From NCBI GenBank assembly GCA_001464615.1, contig LNFI01000036.1, positions 27,072 to 91,071 on the forward strand: a stretch of DNA of 64,000 bases, given 5' to 3'. Shown here one piece after another: positions 44,227 through 51,882 of this stretch (position 1 is its first letter; the number at the start of each line of letters is the position of its first letter). The translations under genes and the position numbers were made by a program. Below the pieces are notes generated by a model. It searched no databases and was not told the DNA's origin. It worked only from the letters and a program-made list of their open reading frames with translations. This DNA comes from Sphingomonadales bacterium Ga0077557. GTDB lineage: Bacteria; Pseudomonadota; Alphaproteobacteria; Sphingomonadales; Sphingomonadaceae.

Positions 44227-45140
44227 GGCAGCTTTTCTCCGCGCGACGCGACCAGCACATCATACCAACGCTGGCGGCTCCAGTGGCATTTAAAGGCATC
44301 GGGGATTTCAGCGATGCGGTCCAGATTCTGCGTGCCGACGATCGGGATCACCCGAGCCGGATGCGCCATGATCCAGCCATAGGCCGCCGCCGCGCGCGAG
44401 ACGTCGGCTTCTGCCGCGACCACATCAAGCGCGGCCGCGACGGCGGTTGCCCGCGCATCCTGCGGATCGCCGATGCGGCCGCCGCCAAGGGGTGACCAGG
44501 CGAGCACGGCGAGATCGGTTTCCATCGCCAGATCGAGCAGGCCATTTTCGATCGGCCCCAGTTCAAGCGGCGAAAATTCGGGCTGAGTCGAGGCAAGCGG
44601 GATATTCAGGAACGCCGCCAGCGCCCGGTGCTGCGCCAGCGTATAGTTCGACACGCCAACCGCGCGAACCTTGCCCGCGCTGACCATGTCCTCCAACGTC
44701 CGCGCCACCTCCTGCGGGTGCGCCAAAATGTCGGGTCGATGGATCTGGTAGAGATCGACCGAGTCAACGGCCATCCGCCGCAGCGACGCATCAAGCGCTG
44801 CCGTCAGATAATCCCTGCCAGAATCATAGGGTACCGGCGGGGTAATGCCCCCCTTGGTCGCCAGCACCATCTGGCCGCGCAGCTGCGGCGCTTCGGTCAA
44901 TATCTGCCCCAACAGGCTCTCAGCATCGCCGAAGCCGCCAGCGCCATCAAAGCCATAAATATCGGCGGTATCGAACAGCGTAACGCCGGCCGCAAACGCC
45001 GCTTCGATCAGCGCGCGCCCCCCCGATACGCCAGCGTGGCCAAAGCGCCACATGCCCCAAGCAATCGGGGAGACTAAAATTCCGCTCTTGCCCAAGGGCC
45101 GCGATTCGGGTGTATAGGTGCTTTCAGACATCGTTGTCAT
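44223..45140 (-). CDS. Aldo/keto reductase (SmoB-like candidate)
   Basis: A 305-residue NADP(H)-dependent TIM-barrel reductase. Catalytic residues are Asp and Tyr in FDTADIYGFDG, Lys in VLATKGG and His in LYQIHRPD. The cofactor end reads IVGTQNLDRI and the C-terminus WSRQRWYDVLVASRG. In the sulfoquinovose monooxygenase pathway SmoB, an aldo/keto reductase, reduces 6-oxo-glucose to glucose; this is the natural candidate here. The ATG at 45140 or 45131 could start it; both fall within an operator-like site shared with the MFS gene. First gene of the five-gene operon. Confidence 0.82.
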   Translation of the reverse strand: MTTMSESTYTPESRPLGKSGILVSPIAWGMWRFGHAGVSGGRALIEAAFAAGVTLFDTADIYGFDGAGGFGDAESLLGQILTEAPQLRGQMVLATKGGITPPVPYDSGRDYLTAALDASLRRMAVDSVDLYQIHRPDILAHPQEVARTLEDMVSAGKVRAVGVSNYTLAQHRALAAFLNIPLASTQPEFSPLELGPIENGLLDLAMETDLAVLAWSPLGGGRIGDPQDARATAVAAALDVVAAEADVSRAAAAYGWIMAHPARVIPIVGTQNLDRIAEIPDAFKCHWSRQRWYDVLVASRGEKLP

Positions 45141-45142
45141 AC
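45122..45142. promoter_or_regulatory. LacI-type operator, site 1 (AKR / Gfo-Idh divergent region)
   Basis: A 21-bp segment whose core reads GACATCGTTGTC, with outer arms TTTCAGA and CATAC. Nineteen of its 21 positions equal site 2 at 51798-51818. The near-palindrome around a central CG is the usual LacI-family half-site layout. It overlaps the AKR start codon and lies 16 bp before the Gfo/Idh start. Confidence 0.65.
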
Positions 45143-45157
45143 ATAGAGGCGAGACGC

Positions 45158-46246
45158 TTGGGAGAGCAAGTACGATATGGCCTGATCGGCACGGGGATGA
45201 TGGGGGTCGAGCATTTGACCAACCTTGCCATCACCCCCGGCGCGGTGGTCACGGCGCTTGCCGACCCTACCGAGGCATCGCTCGGCTGGGCAAAGAACGC
45301 GCTTGGGTCACGGGCAGAGGGCGTGCAGGCGTTCGACAGCGCAGCGGCACTTGCCGCTAGTGGCCTGTGCGATGCCGTGATCGTCGCCAGCCCCAATTAT
45401 ACCCACCGCGATGTTCTTGTGCCCCTGTTCGATGCCGGTCTCCACATCCTGTGCGAGAAGCCCGTCGCGACTACGATTGCCGATGCCCGCTGGATCGTCG
45501 ACCGCGCGGCGCAGACTGACCGGGTGTTCTGGACGGCGATGGAATATCGCTACATGCCCCCGGCGGCCGAATTCATCGCTGAGATTCACGGTGGCCGCAT
45601 CGGCACGCTGAAAATGCTGTCGATCCGCGAGCATCGCTTCCCCTTCCTGCCCAAAGTTGGCGACTGGAACCGCTTCAACCGCAATACGGGCGGCACGATG
45701 GTGGAGAAATGCTGCCATTTCTTCGATCTGATGCGCCTGATCGTGCAGGCTGATCCGGTCCGCGTTTATTGTTCGGGCGCGATGGACGTGAACCATCTCG
45801 ACGAAAGCTATCAGGGCGAGCGCCCCGATATTATCGACAACAGCTACACGACCGTCGATTTCAGCAACGGCGTCCGCGCGATGCTTGATCTGTCGATGTT
45901 TGCCGATGGGGCGGAAAATCAGGAAGAGATTGCGGCCGTCGGCGACACGGCAAGGCTGGAGGTGTTGATCCCTGAAGGCGCGATCGTCTTTTCGCCGCGC
46001 GTCGGGTTCCGCAATCCCAAAGCAGCCACGCGGCGCGTGGTCGAGGTTGATGCCGCAGCGCTGAATGCAGGCAGCCACCACGGCTCAACATTTTATGAAC
46101 ATCAGAAATTCATCGCCGCCGTTCGCGGCGACGGGCCGGTCGAAGTGACGGCTCATGATGGGTTGATGGCGGTCGCGGTCGGCACGGCTGCCGAGCTAAG
46201 TGCGCGGGAGAAGCGCGTGGTGACGATGGCGGAGTTGGGATTCTGA
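45158..46246 (+). CDS. Gfo/Idh/MocA oxidoreductase; candidate NAD-dependent sulfoquinovosidase
   Basis: About 362 residues. The N-terminal Rossmann fold has RYGLIGTGMMGVEHL and the ILCEKPVATT motif with the catalytic-type Glu-Lys-Pro. The C-terminal GFO_IDH_MocA domain has GGTMVEKCCHFFDLMRL. The family includes sugar dehydrogenases and NAD+-dependent glycosidases; a sulfoquinovosidase family (GH188) with this fold is known at sulfoquinovose loci. No GH31 sulfoquinovosidase occurs in the window, so this may fill that step. Start: TTG 45158 with an upstream GAGG; a GTG at 45110 would run through the operator. No ATG is available near the fold start. Confidence 0.75.
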   Translation: MGEQVRYGLIGTGMMGVEHLTNLAITPGAVVTALADPTEASLGWAKNALGSRAEGVQAFDSAAALAASGLCDAVIVASPNYTHRDVLVPLFDAGLHILCEKPVATTIADARWIVDRAAQTDRVFWTAMEYRYMPPAAEFIAEIHGGRIGTLKMLSIREHRFPFLPKVGDWNRFNRNTGGTMVEKCCHFFDLMRLIVQADPVRVYCSGAMDVNHLDESYQGERPDIIDNSYTTVDFSNGVRAMLDLSMFADGAENQEEIAAVGDTARLEVLIPEGAIVFSPRVGFRNPKAATRRVVEVDAAALNAGSHHGSTFYEHQKFIAAVRGDGPVEVTAHDGLMAVAVGTAAELSAREKRVVTMAELGF

Positions 46247-46355
46247 CCAATGGAGATTGCGCGGGCAAGATTTTCTTCAAGCCAGCCAAGAACGCGGCGT
46301 TTGCCGTCAAGATAGAATAACCTATCAAAATAGTAGGACTTAGGGAGGGATAACC

Positions 46356-48743
46356 ATGAAACGATCAATTCTGATGGCAGGTGCCGCATCATTGGCACTG
46401 TTGCTGAGCGCACCAGCCTTTGCGCAAGCTACCGATTCTGCGCCGGCAGCCGATGCGGCGAGCGATTCGGGCGAAATCATTGTCACCGCGCAAAAGCGCA
46501 GCGAGCGCCTGCAGGACGTGCCGCTGGCGGTCACCGTTGTGAGCGGCGATACGCTGGCCGCGACCGGCAAGGTGAGCCTGGAGGGCGCGCAATATCTTGT
46601 GCCGTCGCTCAACTTTCTCAAATCGGGCACCACGCTCAACCAATCATTGTTCCTGCGCGGTGTCGGCACTGCGACCTTCTCGATCGCTGGCGAACCGTCA
46701 GTGTCGACCGTGCTTGACGGCGTTGTGTTCAGCCGCGCTGGCGAAGCGTTTAGCGACCTGCTCGACATTGAGCGGATTGAGGTGTTGCGGGGCCCCCAGG
46801 GCACGCTGTTCGGCAAGAACGCCAGCGCTGGCGTGATCAACATCGTCTCGAAGCGGCCGTCGAAGGAACTGGGTGGCTATGTCGAACTCGGCTTTTTCAC
46901 CGATTCTGAATATCGCGCCCGCGCTGCGATCAACGTGCCGCTGGGTGAAAATGTTCGTTCGCGCTTGAGCGGCTATTATAGCAATTACGATGGCAACATC
47001 CGCAACACGGCGGTCAACAGGATCGTGAACGGCTGGGAGCATTACGGTTTCCGCCTGCAGGTTGAAGCCGAGCCGACGCCTGACCTGACGCTGATGTTCA
47101 TTGCCGATTATCACCGCAACAACGATGATTGCTGCGCGCCCGTCGTTGGCACGCTGCCCATCGTGAACGCAACCGGTGCCACCACCACCAACGCGTCGAC
47201 GCAGGTGCTGCCGACACCGCTCGGCGACCGGACGCGGACGATCGCCCAGAACCTTGTCACCGCGACGCGGGAGACCGGCTATGGCTTCTCGCTGCAGGCC
47301 GATTATGCAGTGGCGAACCATACGGTGACGTCGATCACGTCATATCGCAACTGGGCCAACACCGAAATTCGCGACGGTGACTGGCTGCCAATGGCCTATA
47401 TCGGGTTCAACCAGTTGCACGATTTTGGCCCGCAAACCGGGCACACCGTTACCCAGGAAATCCGCCTTACCTCACCCGGCAAGCAGTTTTTCGACTATGT
47501 CATCGGCGGCTTTTATTCGAGTGCGGTGTCCGAACGGACATTTACGCGCGACGTCACGCGCTGCAGCGCAGCGGTTGGCGCGGTTATTCCGGCGGGCAGC
47601 CTGATCCCGTGCACGAGCCCGCTGGCGGCACCATCGACCTTCCCGAGTGGGACGGCGGTCTTTGGTTCGACCTTCGACAACTTCTCGCTCTTCGGCCAGG
47701 GTACGCTTAACATAGCCAGCTGGGTGCGACTGATCGGTGGCGTTCGCTATACCTCGGATCACCTCGACGTGTTCCATTCGCGCGTCAGCCGCAATCTGGA
47801 CGTGGCCGGCGGGGTGCCGGTCGGCACCGGGGGTATCAATCCCAATTTCGATCAGGGCGTCTTCAATTCGCCCGGCGTGAACGGGGTAGTTACCGCCACC
47901 AATGGCATTCCCTTCACGGCGCGGACCAATTCGACCAATTTTTCGGGCAAGGCCGGTATCCAGGCCGATTTGACTGAAAACAACATCGCCTATTTCACCT
48001 ATTCGCGCGGGTATAAGGGCCCGGCGTTCAACGTGTTCTTCAACCTGTCGAAGAACGGCACCAACGTGATCGCGCCGGAAACGTCGAATGCCTATGAAGT
48101 GGGCTTGAAAAACACCTTCCTCGATGGTCGGTTGATCCTGAACATCGCCGGTTTCTATGCCGTCTATGATAACTTCCAGGCGAATAATCCTGATCTGGTG
48201 GCGGGCGTGGTCGTCACGCGCTTCACCAACGCGGGCAAGGTATCGACGCGCGGCGTGGAAATCGATGCCAGCTTCCGGCCGATCCCGGACCTGAACTTCA
48301 GCGGCGGCATTGCCTATACCGATGCAAAGGTCGATGCGTTCCGCGCACCGCTCGGCGCAGCGGTTATCCCGGCGGGCACGCCGCTTGGCTTTGCGCCGAA
48401 GTGGAAGGGCAATGTGAGCGTCGATTACCGCATCCGCACCGGCGGACAGGTGGATGTCTATCTGGGGGCGCAAGGATCGTACCAGAGCTCGCAGCTCTCG
48501 TTGTTCGCGGCGGATGCCGTACAACGGCGGCTGGGGACGATCGGTGCTTACGGCCTGGCCAACCTCTCGGCGGCGATTGCCACCAACGACGACAAATATC
48601 GTCTGACCTTCCAGGTCCGTAATCTGTTCGACCAGAGCTTTGCCGCAACGATCGCCAATGGCGGTCCGGGCAACGCTTATCTCTTTCAGATCCCGCGTGA
48701 CGCCGATCGCTATTTCGGCGTGACGGGTCGGGTAAATTTCTGA
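46356..48743 (+). CDS. TonB-dependent outer membrane receptor
   Basis: A 795-residue outer-membrane receptor. A Sec signal (MKRSILMAGAASLALLLSAPAFA) is followed by a TonB-box-like GEIIVTAQKRSERLQDVPLAV and the plug domain (VLRGPQGTLFGKNASAGVINIVSKRP, outline). A 22-strand barrel runs to the typical C-terminal YFGVTGRVNF ending in Phe. A strong GGGAGGG site precedes the ATG. Sphingomonads use such receptors for sugars and aromatics. Its place after the Gfo/Idh gene suggests uptake of sulfoquinovose glycosides, but no operator copy was found before it, so the link is positional. Confidence 0.92.
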   Translation: MKRSILMAGAASLALLLSAPAFAQATDSAPAADAASDSGEIIVTAQKRSERLQDVPLAVTVVSGDTLAATGKVSLEGAQYLVPSLNFLKSGTTLNQSLFLRGVGTATFSIAGEPSVSTVLDGVVFSRAGEAFSDLLDIERIEVLRGPQGTLFGKNASAGVINIVSKRPSKELGGYVELGFFTDSEYRARAAINVPLGENVRSRLSGYYSNYDGNIRNTAVNRIVNGWEHYGFRLQVEAEPTPDLTLMFIADYHRNNDDCCAPVVGTLPIVNATGATTTNASTQVLPTPLGDRTRTIAQNLVTATRETGYGFSLQADYAVANHTVTSITSYRNWANTEIRDGDWLPMAYIGFNQLHDFGPQTGHTVTQEIRLTSPGKQFFDYVIGGFYSSAVSERTFTRDVTRCSAAVGAVIPAGSLIPCTSPLAAPSTFPSGTAVFGSTFDNFSLFGQGTLNIASWVRLIGGVRYTSDHLDVFHSRVSRNLDVAGGVPVGTGGINPNFDQGVFNSPGVNGVVTATNGIPFTARTNSTNFSGKAGIQADLTENNIAYFTYSRGYKGPAFNVFFNLSKNGTNVIAPETSNAYEVGLKNTFLDGRLILNIAGFYAVYDNFQANNPDLVAGVVVTRFTNAGKVSTRGVEIDASFRPIPDLNFSGGIAYTDAKVDAFRAPLGAAVIPAGTPLGFAPKWKGNVSVDYRIRTGGQVDVYLGAQGSYQSSQLSLFAADAVQRRLGTIGAYGLANLSAAIATNDDKYRLTFQVRNLFDQSFAATIANGGPGNAYLFQIPRDADRYFGVTGRVNF

Positions 48744-48763
48744 TCTGATCGCAGAAATATTGG

Positions 48764-48798
48764 GGCCCGGTCGGCGCATGCCGGCCGGGCCTTTTATT
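48764..48798 (+). terminator. Intrinsic terminator after TonB receptor
   Basis: GGCCCGGTCGGC (48764-48775) pairs with GCCGGCCGGGCC (48780-48791) around GCAT with one G-T pair, then TTTTATT. It overlaps the stop codon of the convergent reductase gene. Confidence 0.85.
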
Positions 48799-49876
48799 GC
48801 TCAAAGCGGATAGAGATACCCGGAATCGCGCTGACGAAGTCAGCGCCAAACGCGGTTGCCGGGCTATGGGCGCCAGCGGCCGGTCGGTGCGCAAGGGTCC
48901 ACGCGATCGCTGCCATCGCGATATCGACCGTGGTGGCAAAGCCCTCTCCCGCATCGAGCCTGGCAGTCTCGGTTGCCTTCCCCCGTCCGGCCATGATCCA
49001 TACATGCGACCGGAAGGCCGCTTTTGCCGCCCCGCCATGCCCCCCCGCCTCCGCCATCGCGCGCCGAACCGGGGGCAATTTGAGCAACATCGGCAACAGC
49101 GGTGCGATGAATGAGAGAAGACGCGCCTGACTATGCGCCATCGGGACGCCAGCGATGATCCGTCGCGTCCCAGTCGCCCGCCGCGCCGCCGCGAGATCCG
49201 CAAGTGGCGCGCTGGCGAAAGCATGCCGGATTCCATCGGGGCCCGTTTCGCGCCAGCGTCCCCGCGCTAATTTCCGCCGAATGATCGCCCCAGCGCGCAC
49301 TTCACGACCGCCGCCTGCAATCACGGCCACGGTGCTCTCCGCCACGGCTGGAGAACCAAAACCTGAATCTGCGGCGACGGCAATCCGCATCCATTCAGCC
49401 CCGCCCAATCGCGCGCTGACCTGCATGGCCAGCCCGTCGCTGGCAGCGATGCCAAAGCCGACGCCGCCGATAAGGGCGACGCCTGCCGATCGGGCAGCCG
49501 CGTCTTGCTCGAACATGGCCTCCAATGCCGATAGCTCCCCGTTCAAGTCCAGATAGTCGATTCCCGCACCAAGCGCGGCAGCGATCACTAACGGCGCAGT
49601 AGTCGCGAACGGCCCGGCCGCATTCAGCACCAGCCGTTGGCCAGCCAGGGCCTGTTGCAGCGCCGTGCGGTCCCGCAGATCAACGGCAACCCAGTCGAGC
49701 TGGGAAGGCGCTGCGAGTGCTGCTAGCTTGGCGGGATCGCGACCGATCAAGCGCGGTCGATACCCCAGCGCCAGCGCACGGTCCAAAATCATCCGTCCCG
49801 TCACGCCGGTGGGACCGATTAACGCCCATGGCAGGCCATCTGGGATAGAGTGAGCATTTGCTAACACATCAGACAT
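48794..49876 (-). CDS. Saccharopine dehydrogenase-like NAD(P)-binding reductase
   Basis: A 360-residue oxidoreductase. ALIGPTGVTGRMILDRALALGYRPRLIGRD is the dinucleotide-binding start, and VLNAAGPFATTAPLVIAAALGAGIDYLDLNGE (outline) is the second conserved block of the trans-acting enoyl reductase / saccharopine dehydrogenase NADP-binding group. The substrate is unknown. It lies 3 nt after the TetR-type gene on the same strand, and its first codons contain a near-perfect copy of the operator found before that regulator. It is probably the regulated partner and not part of the desulfonation pathway. Confidence 0.78.
   Translation of the reverse strand: MSDVLANAHSIPDGLPWALIGPTGVTGRMILDRALALGYRPRLIGRDPAKLAALAAPSQLDWVAVDLRDRTALQQALAGQRLVLNAAGPFATTAPLVIAAALGAGIDYLDLNGELSALEAMFEQDAAARSAGVALIGGVGFGIAASDGLAMQVSARLGGAEWMRIAVAADSGFGSPAVAESTVAVIAGGGREVRAGAIIRRKLARGRWRETGPDGIRHAFASAPLADLAAARRATGTRRIIAGVPMAHSQARLLSFIAPLLPMLLKLPPVRRAMAEAGGHGGAAKAAFRSHVWIMAGRGKATETARLDAGEGFATTVDIAMAAIAWTLAHRPAAGAHSPATAFGADFVSAIPGISIRFEQ
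49850..49865. promoter_or_regulatory. TetR operator copy 2, inside reductase 5' end
   Basis: Fifteen of 16 bases match the reverse complement of the operator at 50471-50486; read on the plus strand it is GTGAGCATTTGCTAAC. It lies 11 bp inside the reductase coding frame, where it could act as a secondary operator. Confidence 0.55.
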
Positions 49877-49879
49877 GAC

Positions 49880-50461
49880 TCAATTCTCCAGTCCACGAAA
49901 CAACAAGGTCCATAGGGATTGGGCAAAATGCTCCGCCGGGTCAGGCAGCTCATCAAACAGCGCGAGCCGCGCCACTTGCCCAAGCGCGCCAAGCAGCAGG
50001 ATGGAGGCCAAGCCGGGATCGGCACTGGCGCTTATCCGTCCGGCGGCCTGTTCGGCCTCGACCAGCAAGCGCATCCGGGCGGGTAGCGGCAGCGCGCGTT
50101 GCGCTTCGGGCAGGGTCGGCCAGTAGCGCCGAAGATTCTCCAGAACGAAATGCACCGCCTGCGGCGCTGCCTTGATCAGCGCCACACAGGCGATCAGCCT
50201 GTCTTGCAACGCCATGGCCGGTTCAGCGGTCAAGCTTTGCGCCAGCGCGGCATAGCTGCGATCAAACAACGCCTGCGCCAGGGCCTCCTTGCTGGCGAAG
50301 TGGCGGAAAATGGCCGGGTTGGTGAATCCGGCACCCGCCGCGATGTCGCGAATATTGACGCCATCGACGCCGTGCACCGAAAACAGCTCAAGCGCGGTCG
50401 CGACAATTGCGCGCTTGGCGGGCGGATCGAGCTCGCTCGACAGGAGGAAAGGCGTTGTCAT
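49880..50461 (-). CDS. TetR-family transcriptional regulator
   Basis: A 193-residue repressor. The N-terminal helix-turn-helix is ATALELFSVHGVDGVNIRDIAAGAGFTNPAIFRHFASKEALAQALF (outline), the family-standard recognition helix in NPAIFRHF. The C-terminal ligand domain is all-helical and divergent, so the effector is unknown. The ATG at 50461 (MTTPFLLSS) is preferred; an ATG 12 codons upstream would place the operator palindrome inside the gene. It leads a two-gene unit with the reductase and probably represses both through the palindrome 10 bp before its start. Confidence 0.88.
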   Translation of the reverse strand: MTTPFLLSSELDPPAKRAIVATALELFSVHGVDGVNIRDIAAGAGFTNPAIFRHFASKEALAQALFDRSYAALAQSLTAEPAMALQDRLIACVALIKAAPQAVHFVLENLRRYWPTLPEAQRALPLPARMRLLVEAEQAAGRISASADPGLASILLLGALGQVARLALFDELPDPAEHFAQSLWTLLFRGLEN

Positions 50462-50470
50462 GATCAGCGT

Positions 50471-50486
50471 GTTAGCAAATGCTAAC
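50471..50486. promoter_or_regulatory. TetR operator palindrome
   Basis: Perfect 7-bp arms GTTAGCA / TGCTAAC around a central AA, 16 bp in all, starting 10 bp upstream of the TetR-type ATG. Position and symmetry fit an autoregulatory operator. Confidence 0.7.
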
Positions 50487-50536
50487 TTAACCGTCAATCC
50501 CCCAAAGACCGATCCACTATTGGCTGAAAATGCTGC

Positions 50537-51778
50537 TTAGTGCGCCATCGCCAATCCGCTGCCGCGCTCGCTTTCTTCAACGGGCACAATCACGGGCACC
50601 AGCAGCTGGATACACAGCAACGCCAGCAAATAGCTGCCCGAACAAATCGCCAGTAACGGGCCATAGCCCCAGCCCTGCGAGAGCGAATAGGCAGCGAGCT
50701 GGATCAGCCCGATCGACCACATATTGCCGCAAAACGCCGCCATCCCGACCGCTGAACCGACAATCCGCGCCGGGAACACATCGGTCGCAAAGCCGAACAA
50801 ATTGGTCGAAAAACCCTGATGCGCGAACAAGCCAAGGCCCAGTAGCAGCGCCGCACTCCACGGGCTGGACACCAGCAACACGAGCGACACTGGCAGGATC
50901 AGCACGGCATAGATCAGCAATGTCGTTTTGCGCGCGCGGTTGACGCTCCAGCCATGCGCCATCATCCGCGTTGGCAGCCAGCCGCCGGTCAGCGCGCCCA
51001 ATGCGGCAAAGACATAGACCAAGGCGACCGGCAGCCCCACCGTCCCCTGTGGCAGGCCGAACAGCCGGTGGAACAGATCAGGCAGCCAGCTCAGCATGAA
51101 GAACCACACTTGATCCGAAAGCACTTTGGCCACCGCGAGCGCGATGGTCTTGCGATCCTTGAGCAAGTCCGTCCAGGCGATCGGTGTCGGCTGTTCACCA
51201 TCGGCCGCAACCGGCTGAACGCGGATTGCAAACCAGACCGCGACCCATACCAGCCCAAGTCCGCCAGCGATCAGGAATGCCGCGCGCCAGCCAAACGCCA
51301 CCGCCAGCGCCGGGATCGCCAATGGCGTCACGATTGCACCGATATTGGGCGCCGTATTGCCAATACCCAGCGCGATCGAGCGCTCCTTCTGGCTGAAATA
51401 GGTCGCCGCCGATTTCACCGCTGCCGGCGTTCCAATCGATTCCGCTGCCCCCAGCACGACCCGCGCCGCGACGAAGCCGATCACCCCGGTCGCAAAGGCA
51501 TGCGCCATGCCGGCGATGCTCCACACCGCGACGCCTATCGCAAAGCCCAGGCGCAACCCCACCCGATCGATGAACCAGCCGGTGCCCAGAAAAGCGACCG
51601 CTGCCGAGAATTGGAAGGCGGAGACCATGTTGGCGTAATCCTGGTCAGACCAGTGATACTCCGCCTCCAATGTCGGCTTCAGCAGCGCCAATATCTGCCG
51701 ATCGACATAATTGAGCATGATCGCGAAGAACACCATCGCCACGATCACCCACCGGGTGGCCCCGCTCTTGCCTGACAT
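50537..51778 (-). CDS. MFS transporter, anion:cation symporter-like (candidate sulfosugar importer)
   Basis: About 413 residues with 12 membrane helices. RWVIVAMVFFAIMLNYVDRQILALLKPTLEAEYHWSDQDYANMVSAF (outline) is the start typical of the ACS/ExuT group, which imports hexuronates and other acidic sugars. The A-motif region reads WFIDRVGLRLGFAIG. Two ATGs (51781, 51778) follow a GGGGAGAG site. Site 2 of the LacI-type operator lies about 20 bp upstream, the same as at the AKR operon. That ties it to the desulfonation regulon, as inner-membrane importer of an anionic sugar. Confidence 0.82.
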   Translation of the reverse strand: MSGKSGATRWVIVAMVFFAIMLNYVDRQILALLKPTLEAEYHWSDQDYANMVSAFQFSAAVAFLGTGWFIDRVGLRLGFAIGVAVWSIAGMAHAFATGVIGFVAARVVLGAAESIGTPAAVKSAATYFSQKERSIALGIGNTAPNIGAIVTPLAIPALAVAFGWRAAFLIAGGLGLVWVAVWFAIRVQPVAADGEQPTPIAWTDLLKDRKTIALAVAKVLSDQVWFFMLSWLPDLFHRLFGLPQGTVGLPVALVYVFAALGALTGGWLPTRMMAHGWSVNRARKTTLLIYAVLILPVSLVLLVSSPWSAALLLGLGLFAHQGFSTNLFGFATDVFPARIVGSAVGMAAFCGNMWSIGLIQLAAYSLSQGWGYGPLLAICSGSYLLALLCIQLLVPVIVPVEESERGSGLAMAH

Positions 51779-51797
51779 CATTGCTCTCCCCATGGCT

Positions 51798-51818
51798 TTT
51801 CAGATAACGTTGTCATAC
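51798..51818. promoter_or_regulatory. LacI-type operator, site 2 (MFS / YeiH divergent region)
   Basis: Core GATAACGTTGTC with outer arms TTTCAGA and CATAC, matching site 1 at 19 of 21 positions. It lies between the divergent MFS and YeiH-type genes and could control both. The core is palindromic except for one base pair. Confidence 0.68.
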
Positions 51819-51882
51819 CCGCGACGCTTCGGCTAGCCCTTTGCAGCAATAGCGATACATAAGGGATGTTTCAGGGCGGGGT

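Noticed and set aside
46247..46355. LacI-type operator before the TonB receptor
   Set aside because: I looked for the shared core CGTTGTCATAC here and did not find it; the receptor's link to the regulon is only positional.
47472..48779. 435-codon minus-strand frame inside the TonB receptor
   Set aside because: Antisense to a full-length receptor and crosses its terminator.
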